From: Bacteroidaceae bacterium
GTDB lineage: Bacteria; Bacteroidota; Bacteroidia; Bacteroidales; Bacteroidaceae
Reading direction: 5' to 3'
Assembly (NCBI GenBank): GCA_017617315.1
Contig: JAFZWM010000008.1
Coordinates: forward strand, 27,613-91,612
Length of the DNA: 64,000 nucleotides
The translations under genes were made by a program, and so were the position numbers. Position 1 is the first letter of the stretch; each line of letters opens with the position of its first letter. Under the pieces are notes generated by a model that was not told the DNA's origin, made no database searches, and saw nothing but the letters and a program-made list of their open reading frames with translations. Positions 44,025 through 53,122 of this stretch are shown here, one piece after another.

Positions 44025-45710
44025 TTATTCTTTTCTATCCTCAATTTTCAAAGTCTGATTACAATATTCCATTACGGCAAGGCGATGGGTAACGAAGATG
44101 AGCGTCTTGCCATGCTCGCCTTGAGTGAGTCGTTGCAGAAGATTCTTTTCCGTCTCCAAGTCGAGCGCGCTTGTAGCCTCGTCGAGAAGAAGGATGCTTC
44201 CGCGACGCAGAAGGGCGCGCGATATGGCTATTCGCTGAGCCTGACCCTCGCTCAGTCCGCCGCCCTTTTCGGAGCAACGGGTGTCGAGTCCGTCCTTCAG
44301 TTTGTACACAAAGTCGGCGCAGGCATATCCCAGAGCCACGCGAATGTCGTCGTCGGTAGCGTCGGGTCTGCCCATAAGCAGGTTTTCGCGTATTGTTCCG
44401 CTAAAGAGCGAATTGCCTTGCGGAACGTAGACGAAGTTGCATCGCGTAAGAGCGTTTACCTCGAACTCCTGATGGTCGTTGTAGACCGAAATCCGTCCGT
44501 TTGTCGGGTGCAGAAGAGCCAGCATCAGGCGTATGAGCGTTGTCTTTCCCGAACCCGTTTCGCCAAGTATGGCCGTACAGCTTCCCGGCGGAAAAGTGTA
44601 CGAGAAGTTGTCGAGAACCTTCTTCGAGTTATCTTCGGGATTGTATTGGAATGTCAGATTCTCAATCTTTACGCCGCCCTTGTCGTCGAGTTTTTCGGGA
44701 GTGCCGTCAGCCTCGAGAGGCTGCTCCTCGAGTTCCATCAGACGCTCGCACGCCGTAAGTACCGAGATGAACGTAGGGATTAGCTGCGTTATGTTGAGCA
44801 CAGGTCCTTGTATTCGTGCCACAAGCTGCATGAATGCCGTCATCACTCCAAAGGTTATCTCGCCCTCCGACAATCGGTAGGCGCCCCACATAAAGGCTAT
44901 GAAATATCCGCCGCTGAAGCCAATCGAAAGCGTTGTGTTGGCAAAGATCGAGAATCGCGTGCGGTCCATAATCTGCGAGCGCAGAATGCCCTGACGCTTG
45001 TCGAGCTTCACAATCGTGTTGTCGCATTGTTCGAGCGTTTTCAGCACCATACGGTTCTGCACGCTCTCTTGCAGGATGCTCTGTATTGCGCTGTCGCTCT
45101 CGCGCACATCCTTGTTTATCGACCTCATCTTCTTCATGTAAAGTCGGCTCATGATGATGAAGACCGGCAGAATTCCTACCGTAACCCAAGCCAGAGACGA
45201 GTCCATAAGGCACAAGAACCAGAATGCCGTGCCGAGCTGGAAGAACACGACAATGGTGGCAGGAATTGTCTGTGTTAGAATATCCACCACGTCGGTAACA
45301 TCGCGTTCAAGACGGTTCAGAATGTCGCCGCTGTGGTATGTCTTCTTGCTATGCCACTCGCTATGCAGAAGATGTCTGAAGAAATATTGCTGAATGGAGT
45401 TCTGCGTGCGCACGCCAAGGCTGTTCCGCACCCATCGCTGAATGATGAACAGAATTATTTCGGCAACTATAAGCGAGCCGAGCCACAGACCTGCGGTTAG
45501 CAGACTGCCTTTGTAGTCGCCCGTGGCCGTATCGATAACCCTCTTGCTTGCCCACACAAATGCAAGTGAGAGGATTACGCTCGCCAGTCCGGTGGCCGTG
45601 TTGATGATAGACAGCCTGTGGTAGCCTTTCCAGCACTCGAGCAGCCATAGCGAAATCTGCTTTACCGAGTACATGCTGTCGTCTCGTTTGAGTCTTAGTT
45701 TACTAATCAT
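44025..45710 (-). CDS. ABC exporter (permease-ATPase fusion)
   Basis: 561 residues; start at 45710 or at Met12 (45677). Six-TM permease (about 20-310) and ATPase with Walker A GETGSGKTT, Walker B ILLLDEATSALD and switch His in VTHRLAV. The signature reads LSEGQAQRIAIS, with Glu in place of the first Gly of LSGGQ, seen in some MsbA-like proteins. Homodimeric lipid or peptide exporter is likely. It follows nadK by 13 bases. Confidence 0.85.
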   Translation of the reverse strand: MISKLRLKRDDSMYSVKQISLWLLECWKGYHRLSIINTATGLASVILSLAFVWASKRVIDTATGDYKGSLLTAGLWLGSLIVAEIILFIIQRWVRNSLGVRTQNSIQQYFFRHLLHSEWHSKKTYHSGDILNRLERDVTDVVDILTQTIPATIVVFFQLGTAFWFLCLMDSSLAWVTVGILPVFIIMSRLYMKKMRSINKDVRESDSAIQSILQESVQNRMVLKTLEQCDNTIVKLDKRQGILRSQIMDRTRFSIFANTTLSIGFSGGYFIAFMWGAYRLSEGEITFGVMTAFMQLVARIQGPVLNITQLIPTFISVLTACERLMELEEQPLEADGTPEKLDDKGGVKIENLTFQYNPEDNSKKVLDNFSYTFPPGSCTAILGETGSGKTTLIRLMLALLHPTNGRISVYNDHQEFEVNALTRCNFVYVPQGNSLFSGTIRENLLMGRPDATDDDIRVALGYACADFVYKLKDGLDTRCSEKGGGLSEGQAQRIAISRALLRRGSILLLDEATSALDLETEKNLLQRLTQGEHGKTLIFVTHRLAVMEYCNQTLKIEDRKE

Positions 45711-45723
45711 AGATTCAAAGGAT

Positions 45724-46608
45724 TTACTGTCGGGTATCGGCGCCCCACATCAGCTTTTCGCGCAGAGTGCCGTAGAAGTTATGATTCTTCTGTTTTACAA
45801 CCAAGATAGGATAGTCGGCCTTTCTCAGTCTGAGCCTTACCGTGTCGCAAAGGCTCTCGCTTCTGCCGTCGATGGCAAGCAGATAGTTGCGGCTGCGGCT
45901 CTCAACCTCGAGCGTAATCTCGCTCTCGTCGCTAAGCACGATAGGGCGAATGTTGAGCGAGTGCGGCGCAACTGCCGACATGGTTATGCTGTGCGACGAC
46001 GGCGTGAGTATCGGTCCGCCAACGCTAAGGGCATATCCCGTTGAGCCAGTCGGAGTGCTTATTATTAAGCCGTCGGCCTGATATGTAGTCAGATACATTC
46101 CGTCGATGTGCGCATGGATAGCCAGCATCGAGCTGCTGTCGTGCTTCAGTATGGCAATCTCGTTGAGCGCGTATGGAAAGTGCTGAAGCCGGGTGTCGTC
46201 GGTCTCGGCGCACAGAACGCTTCTGTTCTCAACTTCGTAGTTGCCCGTGAAGATGTTGTCGAGAGCCTCTTCAACCTGCTCCTGACCAACATCGGCAAGA
46301 AATCCGAGGCGGCCCATGTTTACGCCGATGATTGGGATGCGCTTGTCGCCCACGCGGCTTGCGGCATGAAGGAATGTTCCGTCGCCGCCCATGCTAATCA
46401 CAAAATCAGCCTTGAAGTCGTTGCCCTCGATTATCGTCGTACACGGAATGTCATATCCTTCAGACTTAAGATAAACGTAAAAATCCTTGTCTATCGCAAC
46501 ATTGGCGTTGCGCTTGTTCAGATGGTCGAGGATAAGTTTTATTGAAGATGATTTCTTCTTCTGATATGTGTTACCGAAAATGGCGAATGTTAATCTGTTA
46601 CTATTCAT
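45724..46608 (-). CDS. nadK: NAD kinase
   Basis: A 294-residue cytoplasmic enzyme phosphorylating NAD to NADP. Diagnostic motifs: SMGGDGTFLHAA (about 91-102), GVNMGRLGFLADV, NEIAI, and the TPTGSTGYALSVGGPIL block (about 186-202). Normal length. Divergent from the DJ-1 family gene; a TATTTTTG box at 46628-46635 (minus) lies 20 bases upstream. First gene of a unit with the ABC exporter. Confidence 0.95.
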   Translation of the reverse strand: MNSNRLTFAIFGNTYQKKKSSSIKLILDHLNKRNANVAIDKDFYVYLKSEGYDIPCTTIIEGNDFKADFVISMGGDGTFLHAASRVGDKRIPIIGVNMGRLGFLADVGQEQVEEALDNIFTGNYEVENRSVLCAETDDTRLQHFPYALNEIAILKHDSSSMLAIHAHIDGMYLTTYQADGLIISTPTGSTGYALSVGGPILTPSSHSITMSAVAPHSLNIRPIVLSDESEITLEVESRSRNYLLAIDGRSESLCDTVRLRLRKADYPILVVKQKNHNFYGTLREKLMWGADTRQ

Positions 46609-46627
46609 AAAGCGTGTTTCTAGTGCA

Positions 46628-46635
46628 CAAAAATA
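46628..46635 (-). promoter_or_regulatory. nadK -7 box
   Basis: TATTTTTG on the minus strand; it overlaps the region upstream of the divergent promoter at 46646-46677, so the two may interfere. Confidence 0.4.
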
Positions 46636-46645
46636 ATACTTTTCT

Positions 46646-46677
46646 TTTGGTTTGGTGCATGTATTTAATTATTTTTG
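46646..46677 (+). promoter_or_regulatory. Promoter of the DJ-1 family / recG unit
   Basis: TTTG (46646-46649), 20 bp, TATTTTTG (46670-46677); start codon 18 bases on. Confidence 0.65.
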
Positions 46678-46694
46678 CATAAACTTTAATAAAT

Positions 46695-47252
46695 ATGAAA
46701 ACTGTATACACTTTTCTTGCCGACGGCTTTGAAGAAGTCGAAGCGTTGGCAGTTGTAGACTGTCTTGTCCGCGCCGGACTGAATTCCAAGACCGTATCGG
46801 TAAACGGAAGCAGCATCGTTACGGGCGCGCACAACATTAAGGTTGTTGCCGACATGGAGTTTGCCGAGGGCGATTTCTCCGATGCCGATGTACTTTTCTT
46901 TCCTGGCGGAATGCCCGGAACGCTCAACCTCGAGGCTCACTCAGGCCTGATGAGCCTTCTGGACAAGCATTACAACGCAGGCAAGGAGATTGTAGCCATC
47001 TGCGCAGCACCTTCAATCTTTGCCCACAAAGGCTATCTGAAGGGCAAGAAGGCAACATGCTATCCGGGCTTCGACAAAGACCTTGTTGAGGGCGGCGCAA
47101 CGCACACCGGCAGTCTGGTTGAAGAGTGCGGAAACATAGTAACGGCCAAAGGTCCGGGTGCGGCTCTCGAACTGGGCTACACGCTAGTGGCTCGCCTTGT
47201 TTCGCCCGAGAGAGCAGAGCAGATGAAGGCTCAGATGATTTTTGAATATTAA
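46695..47252 (+). CDS. DJ-1/PfpI (YajL/ThiJ) family protein
   Basis: 185 residues. DJ-1 fold: VYTFLADGFEEVEALAVVDC with the acidic residue of the active site, DVLFFPGGMPGTLNL, and the nucleophile elbow in IVAICAAPSIFAHKG (Cys about 105). DJ-1 proteins are redox-responsive chaperones or glyoxalase/deglycase-like enzymes; the exact activity is debated. Upstream of recG with only 9 bases between, so cotranscribed. Confidence 0.88.
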   Translation: MKTVYTFLADGFEEVEALAVVDCLVRAGLNSKTVSVNGSSIVTGAHNIKVVADMEFAEGDFSDADVLFFPGGMPGTLNLEAHSGLMSLLDKHYNAGKEIVAICAAPSIFAHKGYLKGKKATCYPGFDKDLVEGGATHTGSLVEECGNIVTAKGPGAALELGYTLVARLVSPERAEQMKAQMIFEY

Positions 47253-47261
47253 ACCCTAAGA

Positions 47262-49364
47262 TTGGCACAGAATCTGGAAAACTGGGATGTTAAGTTCCTG
47301 CCGGGCGTTGGTCCGCAGCGGGCAAGTGTGCTGGACAAGGAGGCAGGAATCCGTTCGGTGCTCGATCTTTTGTATTATTATCCATACAAGTATGTAGACC
47401 GCAGCCGCCTCTTTTATATCCACGAACTTGAGGACAACATGCCTTACGTTCAGGTTAGGGGCGAGATTCTCAGTTTCGAGACCTTCGGCGAGGGGCGGCA
47501 GAAGAGGCTCGTGGCTCACTTCAGCGACGGCACGGGCGTGATAGACCTTGTATGGTTTCAGGGCATAAAGTATGTTGCCAAGACATACAAGTGCCATGTG
47601 CCTTATATCGTGTTCGGCAAGCCGGCAATGTTCGGCTCGCGCATCAACCTTACTCATCCCGATATCGACGAGGCTTCGAAGATTTCGCTATCTTCGATGG
47701 GATTGCAGCCGTTCTATCCTACAACCGAGAAGATGAAGCGCGCGGGACTGAACTCGCGCGGCATGGAACGCCTCACGGCAAAGATGATTGAGGTGCTGAA
47801 AGAACCGCTCGAAGAGACGCTTCCGCCGTGGCTCGTAGCCGAGCAGCATCTCATCTCGTACGATGAGGCTATGCGAACCATTCATTACCCAAAGTCGCAC
47901 GACGTTCTGCGCAAGGCTCAGTTAAGACTCAAGTTCGAAGAACTCTTCTACATACAGCTCAACATTCTCCGCCTGATGAAAGACCGCCAGCAGAAATATC
48001 AGGGCTTCATCTTTAATCGGGTAGGGAAGATTTTCAATACGTTCTATTCCGAAAAACTGCCCTTCGAACTCACTGGAGCGCAGAAACGCGTAATCAAGGA
48101 GGTTCATGCCGATATGAAGTCGGGCAAGCAGATGAACCGCCTTGTTCAGGGTGATGTGGGCAGCGGAAAGACGCTCGTTGCCTTGATGTGCATGCTTCTG
48201 GCAATAGACAACGGCTTTCAGGCGTGCATAATGGCGCCGACCGAGATTCTTGCCGAGCAGCATCTCGAAACAATACGCAAGTTTTTGGGCGATATGCCCG
48301 TTAGGGTTGAACTCCTCACCGGCATAGTAAAGGGAAAGAAACGCGAAAAGATACTCGAAGACCTTCGTCTTGGCGAGGTCGATATCCTCGTCGGAACCCA
48401 TGCTCTTATCGAAGATACCGTACAGTTCTCTAACCTCGGCATTGCCGTAATAGACGAGCAGCATCGTTTCGGCGTGGCTCAGCGTGCAAAACTATACTCA
48501 AAGAACGTAGTTCCGCCGCACATTCTGGTGATGACGGCAACGCCTATTCCGCGCACGCTTGCCATGACTCTTTACGGCGACTTGGACGTGAGCGTGATTG
48601 ACGAGCTTCCGCCGGGCAGAAAGCCTATAAAGACCATCCATCAGTACGACTCAAAGCGCGGTCCGCTGTATAGCGGAATCCGTCAGCAGATTGAGGAGGG
48701 ACGACAGGTCTATATCGTCTATCCGCTCATAAGCGAGAGCGAGAAGATGGAAGACATCAAGAATCTGGAAGACGGCTACAAGCATATTCAGGAAGTGTTT
48801 CCGGAGTACAAGATAAGCATGGTTCACGGCAAGATGAAATCGGCCGAGAAAGATGCCGAGATGGCTAAGTTTGCAAGTGGCGAGACGCAGATTCTGGTGG
48901 CAACAACCGTAATTGAGGTGGGAGTGAATGTTCCGAACGCTTCGGTAATGGTTATCGAGAATGCCGAACGCTTCGGACTGTCGCAGCTTCATCAGTTGCG
49001 CGGACGCGTGGGACGAGGCGCAGACCAGTCGTACTGCATTCTTGTAACCGGCTTTAAACTGAGCGAGGACACGCGAAAGCGAATCTCGATAATGACGAAT
49101 ACGTGCGACGGCTTCGAGATTGCCGAGGCCGACTTGAAGCTTCGCGGCCCGGGCGACTTGGAAGGAACTCAGCAGAGTGGAGTGGCGTTCGACCTTAAGA
49201 TTGCCGACATCACACGCGACGGTCAGCTTCTTGAACTGGCCCGCAACGTGGCTTCGAAGATTCTCGATGCCGACCCTCAGCTTGCTTTGCCCGAGAGCGC
49301 AATCTTTGTCAAGCAGCTCCGCCGCCTGAAGAAAGAAGATGCCGACTGGAGCAGAATTTCTTAG
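47262..49364 (+). CDS. recG: ATP-dependent DNA helicase RecG
   Basis: 700 residues from a TTG at 47262. N-terminal wedge/OB domain (LPGVGPQRASVLDKEAGIRS, VRGEI), helicase with Walker A GDVGSGKTLVALM, box DEQH in VIDEQHRFGVAQR, TATPIPRTLAMT, VIEVGVNVPNASVMVIENAE, QLRGRVGRGADQS, and the RecG C-terminal LKLRGPGDLEGTQQSG. It regresses stalled forks and branch-migrates recombination intermediates. Full length; the TTG start is supported by the length and the 9-base spacing. Confidence 0.95.
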   Translation: MAQNLENWDVKFLPGVGPQRASVLDKEAGIRSVLDLLYYYPYKYVDRSRLFYIHELEDNMPYVQVRGEILSFETFGEGRQKRLVAHFSDGTGVIDLVWFQGIKYVAKTYKCHVPYIVFGKPAMFGSRINLTHPDIDEASKISLSSMGLQPFYPTTEKMKRAGLNSRGMERLTAKMIEVLKEPLEETLPPWLVAEQHLISYDEAMRTIHYPKSHDVLRKAQLRLKFEELFYIQLNILRLMKDRQQKYQGFIFNRVGKIFNTFYSEKLPFELTGAQKRVIKEVHADMKSGKQMNRLVQGDVGSGKTLVALMCMLLAIDNGFQACIMAPTEILAEQHLETIRKFLGDMPVRVELLTGIVKGKKREKILEDLRLGEVDILVGTHALIEDTVQFSNLGIAVIDEQHRFGVAQRAKLYSKNVVPPHILVMTATPIPRTLAMTLYGDLDVSVIDELPPGRKPIKTIHQYDSKRGPLYSGIRQQIEEGRQVYIVYPLISESEKMEDIKNLEDGYKHIQEVFPEYKISMVHGKMKSAEKDAEMAKFASGETQILVATTVIEVGVNVPNASVMVIENAERFGLSQLHQLRGRVGRGADQSYCILVTGFKLSEDTRKRISIMTNTCDGFEIAEADLKLRGPGDLEGTQQSGVAFDLKIADITRDGQLLELARNVASKILDADPQLALPESAIFVKQLRRLKKEDADWSRIS

Positions 49365-49365
49365 C

Positions 49366-49410
49366 AATTGACAATTCACAATGGACAATTGACAATGGAC
49401 AATTGACAAT
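49366..49410. repeat. AATTGACAAT tandem block
   Basis: Repeats of CAATTGACAATT / CACAATGGACAATTGACAAT directly after recG. The same units occur, inverted, near 3402 and 34181. Confidence 0.6.
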
Positions 49411-49423
49411 GGGAGCTTGAAGG

Positions 49424-49758
49424 TTGAGAATTGAAAGTTGAAAAAGCTATTTTATTCACTTTTGGCAATTCACGATGAAAAATTGAGAATTGAAAGCCGA
49501 TAAGTAGCATTTTACAAGCCGCAACTTACGTTCAAGTATGCTTTAAATAAGCCGGAAGTTACGGGGTAGGAACGGGGTAGCAAGCCGGAAGGTACGTTCA
49601 AGATACGTTCAAGGTACGTTCTGGGTTCGTTCAGGGTACGTTCAAAGTACGTTCTGAATACGTTCAAGATTCGTTCAAGATACGGGGAGCTCTTTTGAAA
49701 CTTGAAAGTTGAAAATTGAAATTTTAGTTGCTTTCAATTTTCAACTTTCAATTCTCAA
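49424..49758. repeat. Inverted-repeat-bounded element with 11-bp array
   Basis: A 21-bp perfect inverted repeat (49424-49444 and 49738-49758, TTGAGAATTGAAAGTTGAAA-type) encloses the longest 11-bp array. The right end also forms a perfect 20-bp hairpin, TTGAAAGTTGAAAATTGAAA (49702-49721) with its complement (49732-49751), 10-nt loop. No gene in 49365-49769. Confidence 0.7.
49524..49688. repeat. 11-bp-period tandem array, locus 6 (longest)
   Basis: Fifteen 11-mers in unbroken register, e.g. AGGTACGTTCA, AGATACGTTCA, AGGTACGTTCT, GGGTTCGTTCA, AAGTACGTTCT, AGATTCGTTCA. Approximate consensus AGNTACGTTCA. Noncoding. Confidence 0.8.
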
Positions 49759-49769
49759 TTCCTGAAATT

Positions 49770-50417
49770 TTATTTTACAATATCCAGAATGTCGCTCGGC
49801 TTTTCGGCAAAAATCGTTGCGCCGTTTTTTGCAAGGAAATCCTTGTCGCGGAATCCCCACAAAACCGAGATGCACGGAATGTTGGCATTTCGTGCCGTCA
49901 TTATGTCAACATCGCTGTCGCCAACGTAGATTGATTCTTCTGGCTTTACGCCGAGCCTCTTCATTGCCTCGACAACCATGTCGGCGTGTGGCTTGCGTCG
50001 CAGAGGGGCGGATTCGCCTATTGCAACATCAACCGTATTGCTGAAATACGATTCGTACAGTTCCGTAACGCCAAACTGCGGTTTGTTCGATACAATGGCG
50101 AGTTTGAATCCTCGTAATTTTAAGTCGTTGAGTAACTTATCTATCCCGCCATACAAGCATGTATAATCCTTGCAATGGCACGAATAATGCTGTCTGAACA
50201 GCGAAAGACACTCCTCAATCTGCTCTTGAGACGAGCCCGGCTCAACCGACAGTTCAATCAGCCTTCTTGCTCCGTTTCCAACAAACTGCTTTACCTCCTC
50301 AATTGTGTGTTGCGCCATGTTCATGCAGGCAAGTGCATGATTAACGCTTATTGCCAAGTCCTTTAACGAATCCATCAGAGTTCCGTCAAGGTCGAAAATT
50401 ACTGCTTTGTATTTCAT
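49770..50417 (-). CDS. HAD-superfamily phosphatase, phosphoglycolate-phosphatase-like
   Basis: 215 residues of the HAD Gph branch. Motif I is VIFDLDGTLMDS, motif II LAIVSNKP, motif III Lys in RRKPHADM, motif IV YVGDSDVDIMTARNA. Cap domain NHALACMNMAQHTIEEVKQF fits the helical type. Probably removes 2-phosphoglycolate or a related phosphate. Monocistronic; its 3' end is next to the repeat element. Confidence 0.88.
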   Translation of the reverse strand: MKYKAVIFDLDGTLMDSLKDLAISVNHALACMNMAQHTIEEVKQFVGNGARRLIELSVEPGSSQEQIEECLSLFRQHYSCHCKDYTCLYGGIDKLLNDLKLRGFKLAIVSNKPQFGVTELYESYFSNTVDVAIGESAPLRRKPHADMVVEAMKRLGVKPEESIYVGDSDVDIMTARNANIPCISVLWGFRDKDFLAKNGATIFAEKPSDILDIVK

Positions 50418-50473
50418 TTGTGCAAAGAAAGCAAAACTTTCTGCAAATAGCGAGCCGTTTGTAATTATTTTTT

Positions 50474-50481
50474 TAATTTTG
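50474..50481 (+). promoter_or_regulatory. -7 box of the licD operon
   Basis: TAATTTTG followed by CATAATTAAAA, 44 bases before the LicD start. Nearest TTTG (50458) is only 12 bp upstream. Confidence 0.45.
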
Positions 50482-50524
50482 CATAATTAAAAAAACGATA
50501 AAGTAAGATTTCTTTTTCAGAGGA

Positions 50525-51328
50525 ATGCACAATCAATATCTTAAACAATACAACAAGGACAATCTCCGCAAGTCGCAGCTAAAGCAGCTGGAGATGCTGA
50601 AGTTGATAGCCGACATCTGCGACCGCCACGGATTGCGTTACTGGCTCGATGCCGGAAGTCTGCTCGGCGCGGTGCGTCACGGAGGCTTCATTCCGTGGGA
50701 CGATGACATGGATATTGCCATGCCGCTCGAGGATGTCAGAAAATTTGCCGAGATTGCCAAGGCCGAACTTCCCGAACATCTGTTTGTGCAATGCAAGGAT
50801 TCCGACCCGTCGTACAGGTTTGAGCATTACAAGGTTGTGGACAAGAAATCGTTCTACGTCCAGTTCGACGACGATTTCGAGCTTCCTTATCAGAAAGGCT
50901 TGTTTATCGACATCTTTCCGTACATCGACTATCCGAGTCTTCCAAACTGCGTGCGAAAGCCTTTCCTGCGCGGAATGTGCGTGGCATATTCTGTTCTGCA
51001 CGGAAAGCACTACTATTCGCTTGAAAACACGGCAAAGCTGTTCTATTTCGGACTGAAGAATATGCTGCTGAAGACGGTATGGCATTGTCTGCCTAAGAAC
51101 AAGAAATACTTCAGCTGCCTGCCAAGCAACAACTGGCACGGCATGGTTCAGGAGCGGAAAGACATCTTTCCTACGGGCAAGATTATGTTCGAGGGCGTTG
51201 AGTTCAGCGCGCCTCACGACACCGATGCTTATCTGAAGAAACTTTACCGGAACTATATGCAGATGCCGCCCGAGGACAAGCGCGACATTCATAGCGCGTT
51301 TATCATGCCCGACTTAGTGAATGAATAG
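50525..51328 (+). CDS. LicD family nucleotidyl/phospho-transferase
   Basis: 267 residues. LicD core: LRYWLDAGSLLGAVRHGGFI, PWDDDMDIAMPLEDVRKFAE (metal-binding DDDMD), LPYQKGLFIDIFPYIDYPS. LicD proteins add phosphocholine or other phospho-groups to surface glycans. It leads a three-gene unit with a phosphoethanolamine-transferase-like gene (3 bases on) and a glycosyltransferase, so it likely decorates LPS, capsule or a glycolipid. The donor is not readable from sequence. Confidence 0.85.
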   Translation: MHNQYLKQYNKDNLRKSQLKQLEMLKLIADICDRHGLRYWLDAGSLLGAVRHGGFIPWDDDMDIAMPLEDVRKFAEIAKAELPEHLFVQCKDSDPSYRFEHYKVVDKKSFYVQFDDDFELPYQKGLFIDIFPYIDYPSLPNCVRKPFLRGMCVAYSVLHGKHYYSLENTAKLFYFGLKNMLLKTVWHCLPKNKKYFSCLPSNNWHGMVQERKDIFPTGKIMFEGVEFSAPHDTDAYLKKLYRNYMQMPPEDKRDIHSAFIMPDLVNE

Positions 51329-51331
51329 AAA

Positions 51332-53122
51332 ATGAAAAGGATATTATTCGTACTCGTAAGAATATCGAAGATGATAACCGCTCCTTTGCGCTGGTATCCC
51401 ATCTTCTTCTTGTTTATGTACTTGCTGGTGGTGTTCTCGTTCTTCTACGAGGAACTGCCAACCGACCAGGCGGTGTTTTACGAGGGATTGTTCATGGACT
51501 GCTACATCCTCTGCGCCATCCTCTCGCTCTTGCCAAAGAAGGTCTACAAGTTCTTTAAGTATCTTTTCTATACCGTCGGATATCTGGTAACGGCTACCGA
51601 ATGGTTTCTCTATAACCGATTCTGGCTGCGCTACACGCCAACTACAATCCAACTTCTGCTCGAGACGAATTCAGATGAGGCTGGCGATTTCTGCCGTGCC
51701 TTTCTGATAAGCAGGCAGATGGGGCAGGTGCTTGTGCTTATGCTTTTCATCCTTACTGCGAATGTCCTTCTCGAAATCTACGAGAAGCCTATCCGCCGGT
51801 TCTTGCGCAAGCAGCTAACATGGCGCTCGCATTATCTTGGCTACATCGGATTCAGCTGTTTTATAGTCGTTTACTTTATCTATTGCTTCTGCACGACTCT
51901 CGAGAATAAGAAACTTTTCGTTGAATATTTCCGTCTTAACGGAGCCGAGAGAATTGAGCGCGTGATGGGACCTATTCAGTTCTATTCGCCCGAGCTCCGA
52001 TTGGCCTATTCGTTCAAGTTTACAAAACTTACGGCCGGCGAGGTCGAGATTCTGCGCAAGACGATGCACAAGCTTCAGGTTGACAGTTGCGACTACAAGT
52101 GTCCGAACATCGTGTTCATAATAGGCGAGAGCTACAACAAGCATCACTCGCAGCTCTACGGCTATCCGCTCGAGACGACACCGAACATGGTGCGCCGCCA
52201 GAAGAAAGGCGAGCTTATCCGCTTTGACGATGTTATTACGCCGTGGAACGTTACGAGCAACGCCTTCAAGAGTTTCCTTTCTACCCATGCCGACGACGAG
52301 AAAGGCTTGTGGGCCGACGGCGTTCTGTTTCCTGCGCTGTTCAAGAAGGCGGGCTATCATGTATCGTTCTTCACGCAACAGTTTATGAAGTCGTCGAGAC
52401 TGGCGGCAGCCGATTTCAACGGAAGTTTCTTCCTTAACGATGCCGAACTCGATTCGCTCTGCTTCGACACCCGAAACAAGCTGAAATGGACTCAGGACAA
52501 CGGTCTGATAAAGGAATACGGCAAGCACAGAGGCGATTATACCAGCCGCAATCTCTTCATCTTCCATCTGCTTGGACAGCATGTCGAGTATAAACAGAGA
52601 TTCCCTAAAGGTCAGGAATTCTTTACGATAGATAACTATAAAGACCGCAACGACCTTTCGAAAACCGAGAAGTCTATCGTTGCCGACTACGACAATGCCA
52701 CACGATACAACGACAACGTTATCGACGGCATCATCAATCTTTTTGTAAACGAAGATGCCATCGTAATCTATATGCCCGACCACGCCGAGGAAGTCTACGA
52801 CGAGATTCACGCCTTCGGCCGACTGCACGATGCCAATCTGTCGCCGTCGCTCGTAAGGCAGGAGTTCGAGATACCGCTTGCGGTCTGGTGCAGCAAGAAG
52901 TTCCGCCGCCGTCATCGCAGCGAGTTCAGAAATCTGAAGTCGATAAGCAAGCGCCCTTACAAGACCGACGACATAGCCCATTTCCTGATTGGCCTGGCCG
53001 GAATACACACACCTTTTTATAATGCCGAGCGCGACTGGGCGAGCGACAGCTACAAGCTGCATCCGCGAATAATAAAGCATACGGCAGACTACGATTCAAT
53101 AATGAATTCAGAAAAGAAATGA
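51332..53122 (+). CDS. Phosphoethanolamine-transferase-like membrane sulfatase-fold protein
   Basis: 596 residues: five N-terminal TM helices (to about 195) then a periplasmic alkaline-phosphatase/sulfatase fold. NIVFIIGESYNKHHSQLYGY has the metal-binding Glu, TPWNVTSNAF carries the candidate nucleophile Thr, FIFHLLGQHVEY and YMPDHAEEVYDE the distal metal ligands, all as in EptA/OpgE enzymes. It would transfer phosphoethanolamine to lipid A or glycan. The stop overlaps the next start (ATGA at 53119). Confidence 0.85.
   Translation: MKRILFVLVRISKMITAPLRWYPIFFLFMYLLVVFSFFYEELPTDQAVFYEGLFMDCYILCAILSLLPKKVYKFFKYLFYTVGYLVTATEWFLYNRFWLRYTPTTIQLLLETNSDEAGDFCRAFLISRQMGQVLVLMLFILTANVLLEIYEKPIRRFLRKQLTWRSHYLGYIGFSCFIVVYFIYCFCTTLENKKLFVEYFRLNGAERIERVMGPIQFYSPELRLAYSFKFTKLTAGEVEILRKTMHKLQVDSCDYKCPNIVFIIGESYNKHHSQLYGYPLETTPNMVRRQKKGELIRFDDVITPWNVTSNAFKSFLSTHADDEKGLWADGVLFPALFKKAGYHVSFFTQQFMKSSRLAAADFNGSFFLNDAELDSLCFDTRNKLKWTQDNGLIKEYGKHRGDYTSRNLFIFHLLGQHVEYKQRFPKGQEFFTIDNYKDRNDLSKTEKSIVADYDNATRYNDNVIDGIINLFVNEDAIVIYMPDHAEEVYDEIHAFGRLHDANLSPSLVRQEFEIPLAVWCSKKFRRRHRSEFRNLKSISKRPYKTDDIAHFLIGLAGIHTPFYNAERDWASDSYKLHPRIIKHTADYDSIMNSEKK

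Noticed and set aside
49524..49688. 11-bp array as a possible CRISPR
   Set aside because: Repeats are only 11 bp, contiguous and degenerate, with no spacers and no cas genes nearby.
51815..53080. 421-codon ORF on the minus strand
   Set aside because: It is antisense to the phosphoethanolamine-transferase-like gene, which has clear catalytic motifs; the antisense product has no domain and reflects codon bias.
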